A stretch of DNA of 42,315 nucleotides from Collinsella sp. (lineage in GTDB: Bacteria; Actinomycetota; Coriobacteriia; Coriobacteriales; Coriobacteriaceae): positions 1 through 42,315 of the forward strand of contig DXMA01000020.1 in assembly GCA_019414445.1 (NCBI GenBank). Reading direction: 5' to 3'. Shown here piece after piece: positions 1 through 6,170 of this stretch; the stretch's first letter is position 1; each line of letters begins with the position of its first letter. Under the pieces are notes generated by a model. That model was not told where the DNA came from, did no database searches, and was given only the letters and a program-made list of their open reading frames with translations. The translations under genes and the position numbers were made by a program.

Positions 1-56
1 ATCGTTGGGGCCAGGCCCGATTTTGCCTCTTGACAATGTCCTGCTCATATTAAAAA

Positions 57-89
57 GGGACAGGTTTATTTTGGCAGGTTTTATCTGGG
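57..89 (-). repeat. REP-like repeat, single arm (family A)
   Basis: The segment begins GGGACAGGTTTATTTTGGCA and runs into TTTTATCTGGG. Read on the minus strand it matches the right arm plus inner flank of the 100-bp inverted-repeat element at 19371-19470, with one difference over 33 positions. The partner arm is missing here, so this is a solo or half copy. It lies about 8 bp beyond a terminator-like hairpin, downstream of the minus-strand gene at 171-572. Confidence 0.8.
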
Positions 90-96
90 CAAACGT

Positions 97-132
97 AAAG
101 GGCCGACCGCGGAGATGCGCGATCGGCCCTTT
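97..132. terminator. Bidirectional terminator hairpin
   Basis: A perfect 10-bp inverted repeat (AAAGGGCCGA at 97-106 and TCGGCCCTTT at 123-132) is followed by a T run on the plus side. It lies just beyond the stop of the minus-strand gene at 171-572. Confidence 0.7.
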
Positions 133-170
133 TTAGTTGCTTGGCTGCAGGGAGCTGTGGGGGCAGGTGC

Positions 171-572
171 CTACAGACGATCCTTGTTCTCGGCCTTAAC
201 GTCGTGTGCCTGCTGAACAAAGAACAGGTCGTAGACCACGATGACAAAGGCTCCAATATTGACGGCGCTGCCGCCGAGCGCGGGAAGGGTGAGCACAGCC
301 TGCGCAATCGTGGCGATTGCGGCAACGATGCCGAGCTTAAACGCGCCATCCACCTGCGAAGGCTTGTTGGCGCCCTTGATGCCCGCAACACCTGCGGCAA
401 GGTCGATAACGCCCTTGGCGACAAGCACGACCGCGGCGAGCATGGCGTTCGATCCGTAGACGGATTCAAATTTGCCGGTTGCGATGCCGGTGATACCGAT
501 GACGAGGCTGGCGATGCCCAAAACAAAATAGATGAGGGCAAGGATTTTGAGTGTCTTGCGCGCGGCGCTCAT
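171..572 (-). CDS. Small four-helix membrane protein, unknown function
   Basis: Predicted 133-residue integral membrane protein with about four hydrophobic segments (roughly residues 6-28, 42-63, 77-99 and 104-122) and short polar loops; the C-terminus is charged (DVKAENKDRL). The ATG at 572 is chosen over an upstream in-frame ATG at 626 because AAGGA lies six bases before it and the extra N-terminal residues are polar and unlike the rest. No catalytic motif is visible. The size and topology resemble small uncharacterised membrane proteins of Actinobacteria, but I cannot assign a role. It is transcribed alone, with a hairpin terminator beyond the stop. Confidence 0.75.
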   Translation of the reverse strand: MSAARKTLKILALIYFVLGIASLVIGITGIATGKFESVYGSNAMLAAVVLVAKGVIDLAAGVAGIKGANKPSQVDGAFKLGIVAAIATIAQAVLTLPALGGSAVNIGAFVIVVYDLFFVQQAHDVKAENKDRL

Positions 573-800
573 AGGTAGTCCTTTCGATTCGGGCGCTGCC
601 AGTCTGGCGCGTCCCATATGCTGCACATATCGTGAAGCACATTGTAGTTCAACGTGACGGCGTGTGTGTTAGAAAGCGCTTCTCGCCTGTGCAGGGCAAT
701 CTTTCAAAAAGGAAAGCCAGCTGTAAGTCAAATCGATGGCAGCTCATGTGCGGCGCTGTGATGATGAGGCCGTGATAAGAAGTGAGTCTAAGGAGGAGCC

Positions 801-944
801 ATGATGTACGGACCAGAGCAAGTGCGTGAACCGCGGTCGTTGGGAAGGCGCATGGGTGATTCTGTGATCGCTGCCGTGTGCACGGGATTGATGGCGGTGC
901 TTTGCATTGGGATGCTGTGGACCATGTCGCATGTGGGACAATAA
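801..944 (+). CDS. 47-residue single-span membrane protein
   Basis: A short ORF encodes about 47 residues beginning MMYGPEQVREPRSLGRRMGD. It then has one hydrophobic stretch of about 20 residues (VIAAVCTGLMAVLCIGMLWT) and ends SHVGQ. A textbook Shine-Dalgarno, AGGAGG at 791-796, sits four bases before a tandem ATGATG start. The N-terminus is basic and the stretch after it is a clean transmembrane helix, giving an N-in topology. It lies 63 bp upstream of the rsmJ-like gene on the same strand and may share its transcript. No homologue is recognised. The evidence for coding is the SD, the spacing and the amphipathic layout. Confidence 0.6.
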   Translation: MMYGPEQVREPRSLGRRMGDSVIAAVCTGLMAVLCIGMLWTMSHVGQ

Positions 945-1007
945 CGGACGGTTGGGTGCCGACATGAATGGCGCCCATGTATTCGTTTTGTTTGCTAAGG
1001 AGTGTCC

Positions 1008-1712
1008 ATGGGCGTCGTCGATCCCTTTTCTGTTGCTCGGGCCGCGGGGCTTGAGCTGACCGGGAAGTCCGAGGGCCTCACGCTCACCGACGGCACGATG
1101 GAACTGCGCGCCGATTTTGGCCGCATGCTGCCACGACTCAAGCAGGGCCGCCTGCAGCAAGAGCTGCTGGTAAAGGTTGCGCGCACAAAAGGCATCGAGC
1201 GCCCATGGGCGATTGATGCCACGGCGGGCTTTGGTGAGGATTCGCTGCTGCTGGCGGCCGCGGGCTTTACCGTCGATCTGTATGAACAGGATTGCGTGAT
1301 CGCGGCGCTCCTCAAGGATGCTTTGGATCGCGCGGCAGATGATCCGGCGCTTGCGGCTGCCGTGGCGCGCATGCGCTTACATGCGGGCGAGGATAGCATT
1401 GCCGGCCTTCGCCATACAGCCGAGCTGATCGGGCAGGGCGAGCTCACCGCTCCCGACGTGGTGTATCTGGACCCCATGTTTCCCGAGCGCACCAAGAGCG
1501 CGGCGGTGAAAAAGAAGTTTCAACTTTTGCACCATCTGGAACAGCCGTGCGCCGATGAGGAGACGCTGGTCGAAGCTGCGCTTGCGGCGCGGCCGCGCAA
1601 GGTCGTTATCAAGCGGCCGGTGAAGGGGCCGCTGCTTGCCGGCGTTAAGCCGAGCTATCAGCTTGCGGGCAAGGCCGTCCGCTACGACGTTTTGGTGCCG
1701 CCGCGTCCGTAG
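1008..1712 (+). CDS. rsmJ: 16S rRNA (guanine-N2) methyltransferase RsmJ-like
   Basis: A 234-residue SAM-dependent methyltransferase. The SAM-binding motif I region is DATAGFGEDSLLLAAAGF (about residues 70-87), followed by the acidic strand end VDLYEQD. The catalytic-type motif DPMFPERTKSAAVKKK and the preceding VVYLDPMFP are characteristic of the RsmJ/YhiQ family, which methylates G1516 of 16S rRNA in E. coli. The ATG at 1008 is preferred over an in-frame GTG at 1002, because AAGGAG occupies 997-1002 and the GTG would overlap it. The gene stands alone downstream of a small membrane-protein ORF. The length is close to the family norm of about 250 residues. Confidence 0.85.
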   Translation: MGVVDPFSVARAAGLELTGKSEGLTLTDGTMELRADFGRMLPRLKQGRLQQELLVKVARTKGIERPWAIDATAGFGEDSLLLAAAGFTVDLYEQDCVIAALLKDALDRAADDPALAAAVARMRLHAGEDSIAGLRHTAELIGQGELTAPDVVYLDPMFPERTKSAAVKKKFQLLHHLEQPCADEETLVEAALAARPRKVVIKRPVKGPLLAGVKPSYQLAGKAVRYDVLVPPRP

Positions 1713-1760
1713 CTTCCGCACGATGGCTGGCGCTTCGCCAGTGCCGTGCCGATGCGGGGT

Positions 1761-2057
1761 CTATTTCCAAGGGTGCGACGTCAGGTGCCAGCCGCCGCAG
1801 TATTCGCATTTGTAGCAGGACAGGCCGCGCCGTCCGCGGTTTTCGCAGTCGGCCATAACGGCCTCTGCCTCGGCGCGCGTGTCGTAACGGTTTTTGCGTT
1901 CGCACGACTTGTAGCGCCAGGCTTCATCGCGCTCGGCGTCTAGTGCGTCGCGGCGCTCGTCCTCGCGCGCAAACAGGTCGCCCATATCGCCGCCGGTGGC
2001 AGCGCCCAAAAACTCGCTTTTGGCTTTTGACCAGGCGGCTCGCTTTTTGCTCCCCAT
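1761..2057 (-). CDS. Hypothetical protein with C-terminal Cys/His cluster
   Basis: A 98-residue basic protein. The N-terminal two thirds is charged and helical (KKRAAWSKAKSEFLGAA, then EDERRDALDAERDEAWRYKS). The C-terminus carries CYKCEYCGGWHLTSHP, a compact C-x2-C-x2-C...H cluster that suggests a small zinc ribbon or knuckle. The ATG at 2057 follows GGAGAGGAG with about ten bases of spacing; a TTG further upstream would put the SD inside the ORF. I do not recognise a named family. The gene is transcribed divergently from the acetyltransferase and converges on rsmJ with about 48 bp between stops. Confidence 0.65.
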   Translation of the reverse strand: MGSKKRAAWSKAKSEFLGAATGGDMGDLFAREDERRDALDAERDEAWRYKSCERKNRYDTRAEAEAVMADCENRGRRGLSCYKCEYCGGWHLTSHPWK

Positions 2058-2081
2058 CTGCTTCGCGCTCCTCTCCAAACG

Positions 2082-2113
2082 TTGGTATCATTGCTCAATC
2101 AAAGTGATACCAA
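2082..2113. promoter_or_regulatory. Inverted repeat in divergent promoter region
   Basis: A perfect 9-bp inverted repeat (TTGGTATCA at 2082-2090 and TGATACCAA at 2105-2113) lies between the divergent genes at 1761-2057 and 2135-2623. Position and symmetry fit an operator. A related TTGGTAT motif recurs upstream of the ATPase at 5027. Confidence 0.45.
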
Positions 2114-2134
2114 TAAACGTGAGGTCGCCGCGTG

Positions 2135-2623
2135 ATGATCAGAAAAACCCTCGATACCGACATTCCCGCCGTCATGGCTATCTATGACGCGGCCCGCGCC
2201 TTTATGCGCGCGCATGGCAACGCCACGCAGTGGCCCGAGGGCACGCCTTCGGCCGAGCAGCTGGCTGCCGATATTGCCGCTGGTGGCAGTTACGTGTGCG
2301 AAGTCGACGGCCGCGTGGTGGCGACGTTTGCCTTTTTACCGGGTCCGGACGAGTGCTATGACGTGATTGAGGACGGTCAATGGCGCAGCGACACTCCGTA
2401 TGCCGTGCTGCATCGCGTGGCATCCGACGGCACCGCGCACGGTATCGCGGCGGCGATGTTTGCCTTTGCCAAGGAATGCGCCGACCATCTGCGTATTGAC
2501 ACGCACGAGGACAACTTGCCCATGCAGGGCGCCATCGCCAAGGCGGGGTTCGAGCGTGTCGGTATCGTCTATGTGTCCGACGGCACGGCGCGTGTCGCGT
2601 TTGATTGGCTGCGCGAGGCGTAG
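2135..2623 (+). CDS. GNAT family N-acetyltransferase
   Basis: A 162-residue protein beginning MIRKTLDTDIPAVMAIYDAA, a typical GNAT N-terminus. The centre has GGSYVCEVDGRVVATFAFL (beta strands 2-4). The C-terminal half has LRIDTHEDNLPMQGAIAKAG followed by FERVGIVYV, the usual GNAT strand 5 and helix 4 region where a residue contacts acetyl-CoA. The start is ambiguous between GTG 2132 and ATG 2135, which are adjacent; GTGAGGT at 2119-2125 serves either. The substrate cannot be read from sequence. The gene is transcribed alone, ends at a hairpin terminator, and has an inverted repeat in its promoter region. Confidence 0.85.
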   Translation: MIRKTLDTDIPAVMAIYDAARAFMRAHGNATQWPEGTPSAEQLAADIAAGGSYVCEVDGRVVATFAFLPGPDECYDVIEDGQWRSDTPYAVLHRVASDGTAHGIAAAMFAFAKECADHLRIDTHEDNLPMQGAIAKAGFERVGIVYVSDGTARVAFDWLREA

Positions 2624-2654
2624 GAGCCAAGGCACGTATCATCACCCAGCTCAA

Positions 2655-2854
2655 ATAAAAAATGGCCCCGAGTGGGGCAATTTTTGGTAAAACGCGTCGT
2701 TGTGGGACTCGCATTGTTACCGCCCCAGATGAACCCGGGCAGACAAAAAGGGGAGGTGCCGGCTTTCGCAAGGCGCGAACCTACGAAAATCGCCGCGCGG
2801 CAACGCGGGGCGATGAGCTCGGTCGGGGGATAGGGCCCGCTTCGCCCACCGGCC
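2655..2854 (-). ncRNA. Candidate structured RNA, 6S-like
   Basis: The 306-bp gap between the acetyltransferase and the GTPase holds no convincing ORF but is highly structured. On the minus strand a -10 like TACAAT (2860-2865) precedes a 200-nt stretch that ends in a strong terminator. The stretch contains ATCGCC/GGCGAT arms enclosing the hairpin CGCGTTGCCGCG, and the CCCGGGTTCA / CATCTGGGG region. The 5' part (GGGCGAAGCGGGCCC, then a C-rich run and CGACCGAG) and the 3' part (GGGTTCA, GGGGCGGTAACA, TGCGAG) recall the conserved ends of E. coli 6S RNA, and the length is right. I judged this by eye. The -35 is poor, and another RNA class such as raiA remains possible. Confidence 0.4.
2660..2686. 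terminator. Bidirectional Rho-independent terminator
   Basis: GCCCC at 2665-2669 pairs with GGGGC at 2674-2678 around the loop GAGT. A run of five T follows on the plus strand and a run of six T (read from 2662 down) follows on the minus strand. It can end the acetyltransferase transcript and the minus-strand RNA candidate at 2655-2854. Confidence 0.75.
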
Positions 2855-2929
2855 CGTAAATTGTATCATCCAGTGTGGAGCGTGAACGCCCGTTGCCGCG
2901 TGCGATGGGCTTGCAATAAGAGGAGAGCC

Positions 2930-4933
2930 ATGTCGAAGCAAGCGGTCGTTGGAATCTTGGCGCATGTCGATGCCGGCAAGACCACGTTGGCCGAGGCCAT
3001 GCTGTTCAACGCGGGCCGCATTCGCAAGCGTGGCCGCGTGGACGATGGCGATTCGCATCTGGACACTAACACGATCGAGCGCGAGCGCGGCATCACGATT
3101 TTCTCGTCGCAGGCCGTGCTCGACCACGGCGATACCCACGTCATGCTCGTGGATGCTCCCGGCCATGTCGATTTTTCTGCCGAGGCGGAGCGCACGCTGC
3201 GTGCCCTGGACTACGCGATTCTGGTGGTGGGCGCCAACGATGGCGTGCAGGGGCACACCGAAACCCTGTGGCGCCTGCTTGCACGCTATGACATCCCGAC
3301 GTTCATCTTCATCAACAAGATCGATTTGGAGAATCCCGGCCGCGATGTTTTGCTGGCACAACTCGGGCAGCGTCTTTCCGAGGGCTGCCTGGATGCCAAC
3401 GAGCTGCTGGCGGGCGGCGCCGTTCAGGAGGACGCTGCTGCGTTGGACGAAGCGGCGCTCGAGGAGTTTCTTGAAGCGGGTGAGCTTTCTGTCGCAACGC
3501 TGTCGCGCATGGTTGCCGAGCGCAAGCTCTTTCCCTGCTTTGCCGGCTCGGCGCTCAAGGACCAAGGCGTTGACGAGCTACTGGATGGTATATGCGCGCT
3601 GATGCGTGAGCAGGCGTGGCTCCCGGAGTTTGCCGCGCGCGTCTATCGTGTCAGCCGCGGGGATCGTGGCGAGCGCTTGGCTTGGGTTAAAGTGACCGGC
3701 GGCACGCTGCGCGCAAAACAGATGATCAGCGGGCATTCCAGTGCCGAGGCGTGGGAACAGAAGGTCGATCAGGTACGCATCTATAACGGCGAGAAGTATG
3801 AGCTTGCCCAAGAAGTTGCTGCTGGCGGTATTTGCGCCGTGACGGGTCTTGCGCACGTTCGCCCAGGGGACGCCCTGGGCACGGAGCCCGCGGGCGATGC
3901 GCCCGTCATCGCTCCGGTCCTCACCTATACGGTGCTGCCGGGCGAACACGACGTTCATGCGGTGTTTAAAGCGCTGAGTGAGTTGGCGGACGAAGATCCC
4001 ATGCTCGGCGTAAGCTGGAATACGCATCTTGAGCAGATCCATTTGCAGTTGATGGGCGCCGTGCAACTCGAGGTCGTGCAGCGGGTGTTGGCCGATCGCT
4101 TTGGCCTTTCGGTTGCGTTTGAGCCCGGCGGCATTCTCTATAAGGAGACTATTTCGCGGCCGGTCGAGGGCGTGGGCCACTTTGAGCCGCTGCGCCACTA
4201 TGCCGAGGTGCATCTGCGCCTGGAGCCGTTGCCGGCGGGTTCGGGTGTGCAGTTTGGCACCGTGACCTCGACCGACGAGCTCGATCTTAACTGGCAGCGT
4301 TTGGCACTCACCAACGCTATGGAGCGCGACCACCTGGGCGTGCTGACGGGCTCGCCCATCACCGATGTGCGCATTACGCTCACGGGCGGCCGCGCGCATG
4401 CCAAACACACCGAGGGCGGCGATTTTCGCCAGGCCACGTATCGCGCGATTCGCCAGGGTTTGATGCAGGCGCGCGAGGTCGGCGCAGACGTGTTGCTGGA
4501 GCCGTGGTACCACTTTGAGCTCGAGGTGCCGGGGGAGTGCGTGGGCCGGGCGTTGTCAGATGCCACACGCATGGGTGCCGAGTACGAGCCGCCGACGATG
4601 GCGGGAGACCGAGCGAAGCTTGTGGGTCGCGTGCCGGCATCCGAGGTGCAGGATTACGCGCTGGAGGTGGCTGCCTACACGAGCGGGCGCGGTCATCTGT
4701 ACCTGGAGTTCGCCGGTTATGCGGCTTGCCATGATGGCGAGCGCGTAATCGAGGCTGCCGCCTACGAGCCCGAGGCCGATCTGCCCAACACGCCCGACTC
4801 GGTCTTTTGCTCTCATGGCGCCGGCTACACGGTCAAATGGTATGACGTGCCCGCCGCAGCGCACGTAAAGATCGATCCCGCCACCTTCCGTCCCTGGCGA
4901 GCAGCAGACGCCGAGTTTTTCGGCCACATGTGA
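2930..4933 (+). CDS. TetM-like translational GTPase (EF-G family)
   Basis: A 667-residue translational GTPase of the TetM/TetO branch. The G motifs are complete: GILAHVDAGKTT (P-loop, about residues 8-19), RGITIFSS (switch I), DAPGHVDF (switch II), NKID, and SALKDQG. EF-G-like domains II-V follow. The C-terminal stretch NTPDSVFCSHGAGYTVKWYD is typical of the chromosomal TetM-like GTPases of Firmicutes and Coriobacteriia. These proteins bind the ribosome; some displace tetracycline, and others have no proven resistance role. The ATG at 2930 is set by AAGAGGAGA four bases upstream. Composition matches the neighbours, so recent acquisition is not indicated. The stop codon lies inside a REP-like hairpin (4927-4959). 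Confidence 0.85.
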   Translation: MSKQAVVGILAHVDAGKTTLAEAMLFNAGRIRKRGRVDDGDSHLDTNTIERERGITIFSSQAVLDHGDTHVMLVDAPGHVDFSAEAERTLRALDYAILVVGANDGVQGHTETLWRLLARYDIPTFIFINKIDLENPGRDVLLAQLGQRLSEGCLDANELLAGGAVQEDAAALDEAALEEFLEAGELSVATLSRMVAERKLFPCFAGSALKDQGVDELLDGICALMREQAWLPEFAARVYRVSRGDRGERLAWVKVTGGTLRAKQMISGHSSAEAWEQKVDQVRIYNGEKYELAQEVAAGGICAVTGLAHVRPGDALGTEPAGDAPVIAPVLTYTVLPGEHDVHAVFKALSELADEDPMLGVSWNTHLEQIHLQLMGAVQLEVVQRVLADRFGLSVAFEPGGILYKETISRPVEGVGHFEPLRHYAEVHLRLEPLPAGSGVQFGTVTSTDELDLNWQRLALTNAMERDHLGVLTGSPITDVRITLTGGRAHAKHTEGGDFRQATYRAIRQGLMQAREVGADVLLEPWYHFELEVPGECVGRALSDATRMGAEYEPPTMAGDRAKLVGRVPASEVQDYALEVAAYTSGRGHLYLEFAGYAACHDGERVIEAAAYEPEADLPNTPDSVFCSHGAGYTVKWYDVPAAAHVKIDPATFRPWRAADAEFFGHM

Positions 4934-4959
4934 CAAAGGGACAGCCCCTTTGTCACATG
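4927..4959. repeat. REP-like hairpin (family B), copy 1
   Basis: A perfect 14-bp inverted repeat, CATGTGACAAAGGG (4927-4940) and CCCTTTGTCACATG (4946-4959), encloses the loop ACAGC. It contains the TGA stop (4931-4933) of the GTPase gene. A sister copy lies at 8654-8688. There is no T run, so it is not a typical terminator. The GGGACAG core is shared with the family A repeats. Confidence 0.85.
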
Positions 4960-4962
4960 CTA

Positions 4963-5000
4963 TTGGTATAACTCAGTATAAGTTGGTATAACTGTTACCA
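4963..5000 (+). promoter_or_regulatory. Repeated TTGGTATAACT motif upstream of ATPase
   Basis: TTGGTATAACT occurs at 4963-4973 and again at 4983-4993, 20 bp apart (two helical turns). The second copy also forms an imperfect palindrome with GTTACCA (TGGTA, 7 nt, TACCA; ends at 5000). The position just upstream of the ATPase/UvrA-like gene pair fits an operator or activator site. A promoter -10 could be embedded in it. Confidence 0.45.
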
Positions 5001-5026
5001 GGGTTTGCCAATCCGAGGAGGCCGAT

Positions 5027-6145
5027 ATGAATCCAAATCCCTTTAAGCCCACAGCTGGTAAGCGGCCTCCGATACTCATCGGTCGCGAGTCGGTCATCGA
5101 AGATTTTGAGGAAGGGCTCGACAACGGCGCCGGAGCGCCGGGCAGGCTCATGCTCATTACGGGAAACCGCGGCTGTGGCAAAACGGTTCTCCTGCGGGAG
5201 CTGCAACGTCTAGCCAGCGAGCGCGGATGGGCGGTTGTCTCCGATTCCGCTTCGCTTGGTTTGTGCGACCGCTTGGCCGACGCGCTTCGCTCGAATAAAC
5301 CCGTTGTGACGTCAATGGAGTTTGGGCCGTCGTTTGGCCGGATGTCGGTCGAGGCGGCGCGGGCAAAAGGCGAGACATTGCGAGGGCTGGTCAACGAGCG
5401 TCTCAAGAAGCTCGGTCCGGGCAAGGGCGTCTTGTTTGCGATTGACGAGGCACAATCGGTGTCTATCGAGGAACTGGCGGCTCTTGCCGTCCTCTATCAG
5501 CAGGTGCTCGGAGACCAGGATGCCACGGGCTTGCCCGATAGCGACCAGCGCGGTCTTGCGCTGGCGTTCGCCGGCTTGCCCAGTATGGTTGACGATCTGC
5601 TCGAAGAGCCGAGCGTGACGTTTTTGCGGCGTGCCCAGCAGCGTACGTTGGGGGCAATATCTTTGCCCAAAGTGCGCGATTCGTATATCCAGACGGTCAA
5701 AGACGCTGGTCTTTACGTTGACGCGGAGACGGCGGACCTTGCGGCGCGCAAGAGCATGGGGCATCCCTATATGGTTCAGCTGGTGGGCTATTACATGTGG
5801 CGGTCTGCTGTCCGGCGTGGCTCGCAGGTCATCGAAAGGCGCGATGTCGAGAATGGCCATGCGGATGCCGTCTCCGAGTTCTACGAAGCGGTTGACGCAC
5901 CTCTGTATTACGGTCTGCGCAGCCCTCAGCGCCTCTTTATCGAGGCTATGGCGGTTGACGAGGACAAGCCGACGCGCACGGCGGATATCATTGAGCGCTG
6001 CGACCGTACCAAGAGCTGGGCGAGTAAATATCGCGCAAGCCTGATTCGCGAGCGCGTCATCGAGGCCGCCGGATACGGCCTTGTGCGGTTTACCGTGCCC
6101 ATGCTGGGCGAGTATATCCGCGACCGCGTTTTATGGCATGAGTAG
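5027..6145 (+). CDS. AAA-type ATPase with GxxGxGKT P-loop
   Basis: A 372-residue ATPase. An N-terminal IGRE motif (residues 18-21), common in Orc/Cdc6 and STAND-type ATPases, precedes the Walker A GNRGCGKT (46-53). Walker B is LFAIDEAQ (D140, E141), followed by a sensor-like FAGLPSM. The C-terminal third (from about residue 285, LRSPQRLFIEAMAV, on to VRFTVPMLGEYIRDR) looks like a winged helix. This layout suits archaeal-type ATPases that act on DNA or as signalling switches; the target is unknown. The ATG at 5027 has GAGGAG six bases upstream. The UvrA paralogue starts 25 bp after its stop, or overlaps it if an earlier start is used, so the two are probably co-translated. Confidence 0.75.
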   Translation: MNPNPFKPTAGKRPPILIGRESVIEDFEEGLDNGAGAPGRLMLITGNRGCGKTVLLRELQRLASERGWAVVSDSASLGLCDRLADALRSNKPVVTSMEFGPSFGRMSVEAARAKGETLRGLVNERLKKLGPGKGVLFAIDEAQSVSIEELAALAVLYQQVLGDQDATGLPDSDQRGLALAFAGLPSMVDDLLEEPSVTFLRRAQQRTLGAISLPKVRDSYIQTVKDAGLYVDAETADLAARKSMGHPYMVQLVGYYMWRSAVRRGSQVIERRDVENGHADAVSEFYEAVDAPLYYGLRSPQRLFIEAMAVDEDKPTRTADIIERCDRTKSWASKYRASLIRERVIEAAGYGLVRFTVPMLGEYIRDRVLWHE

Positions 6146-6170
6146 GGTGATAAAGGTGACGGAACAGAAG

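Noticed and set aside
2930..4933. Acquired tetracycline resistance gene
   Set aside because: It is of the TetM-like fold but composition matches the neighbours and the C-terminus is of the chromosomal type; no mobile flanks. Resistance is not supported.
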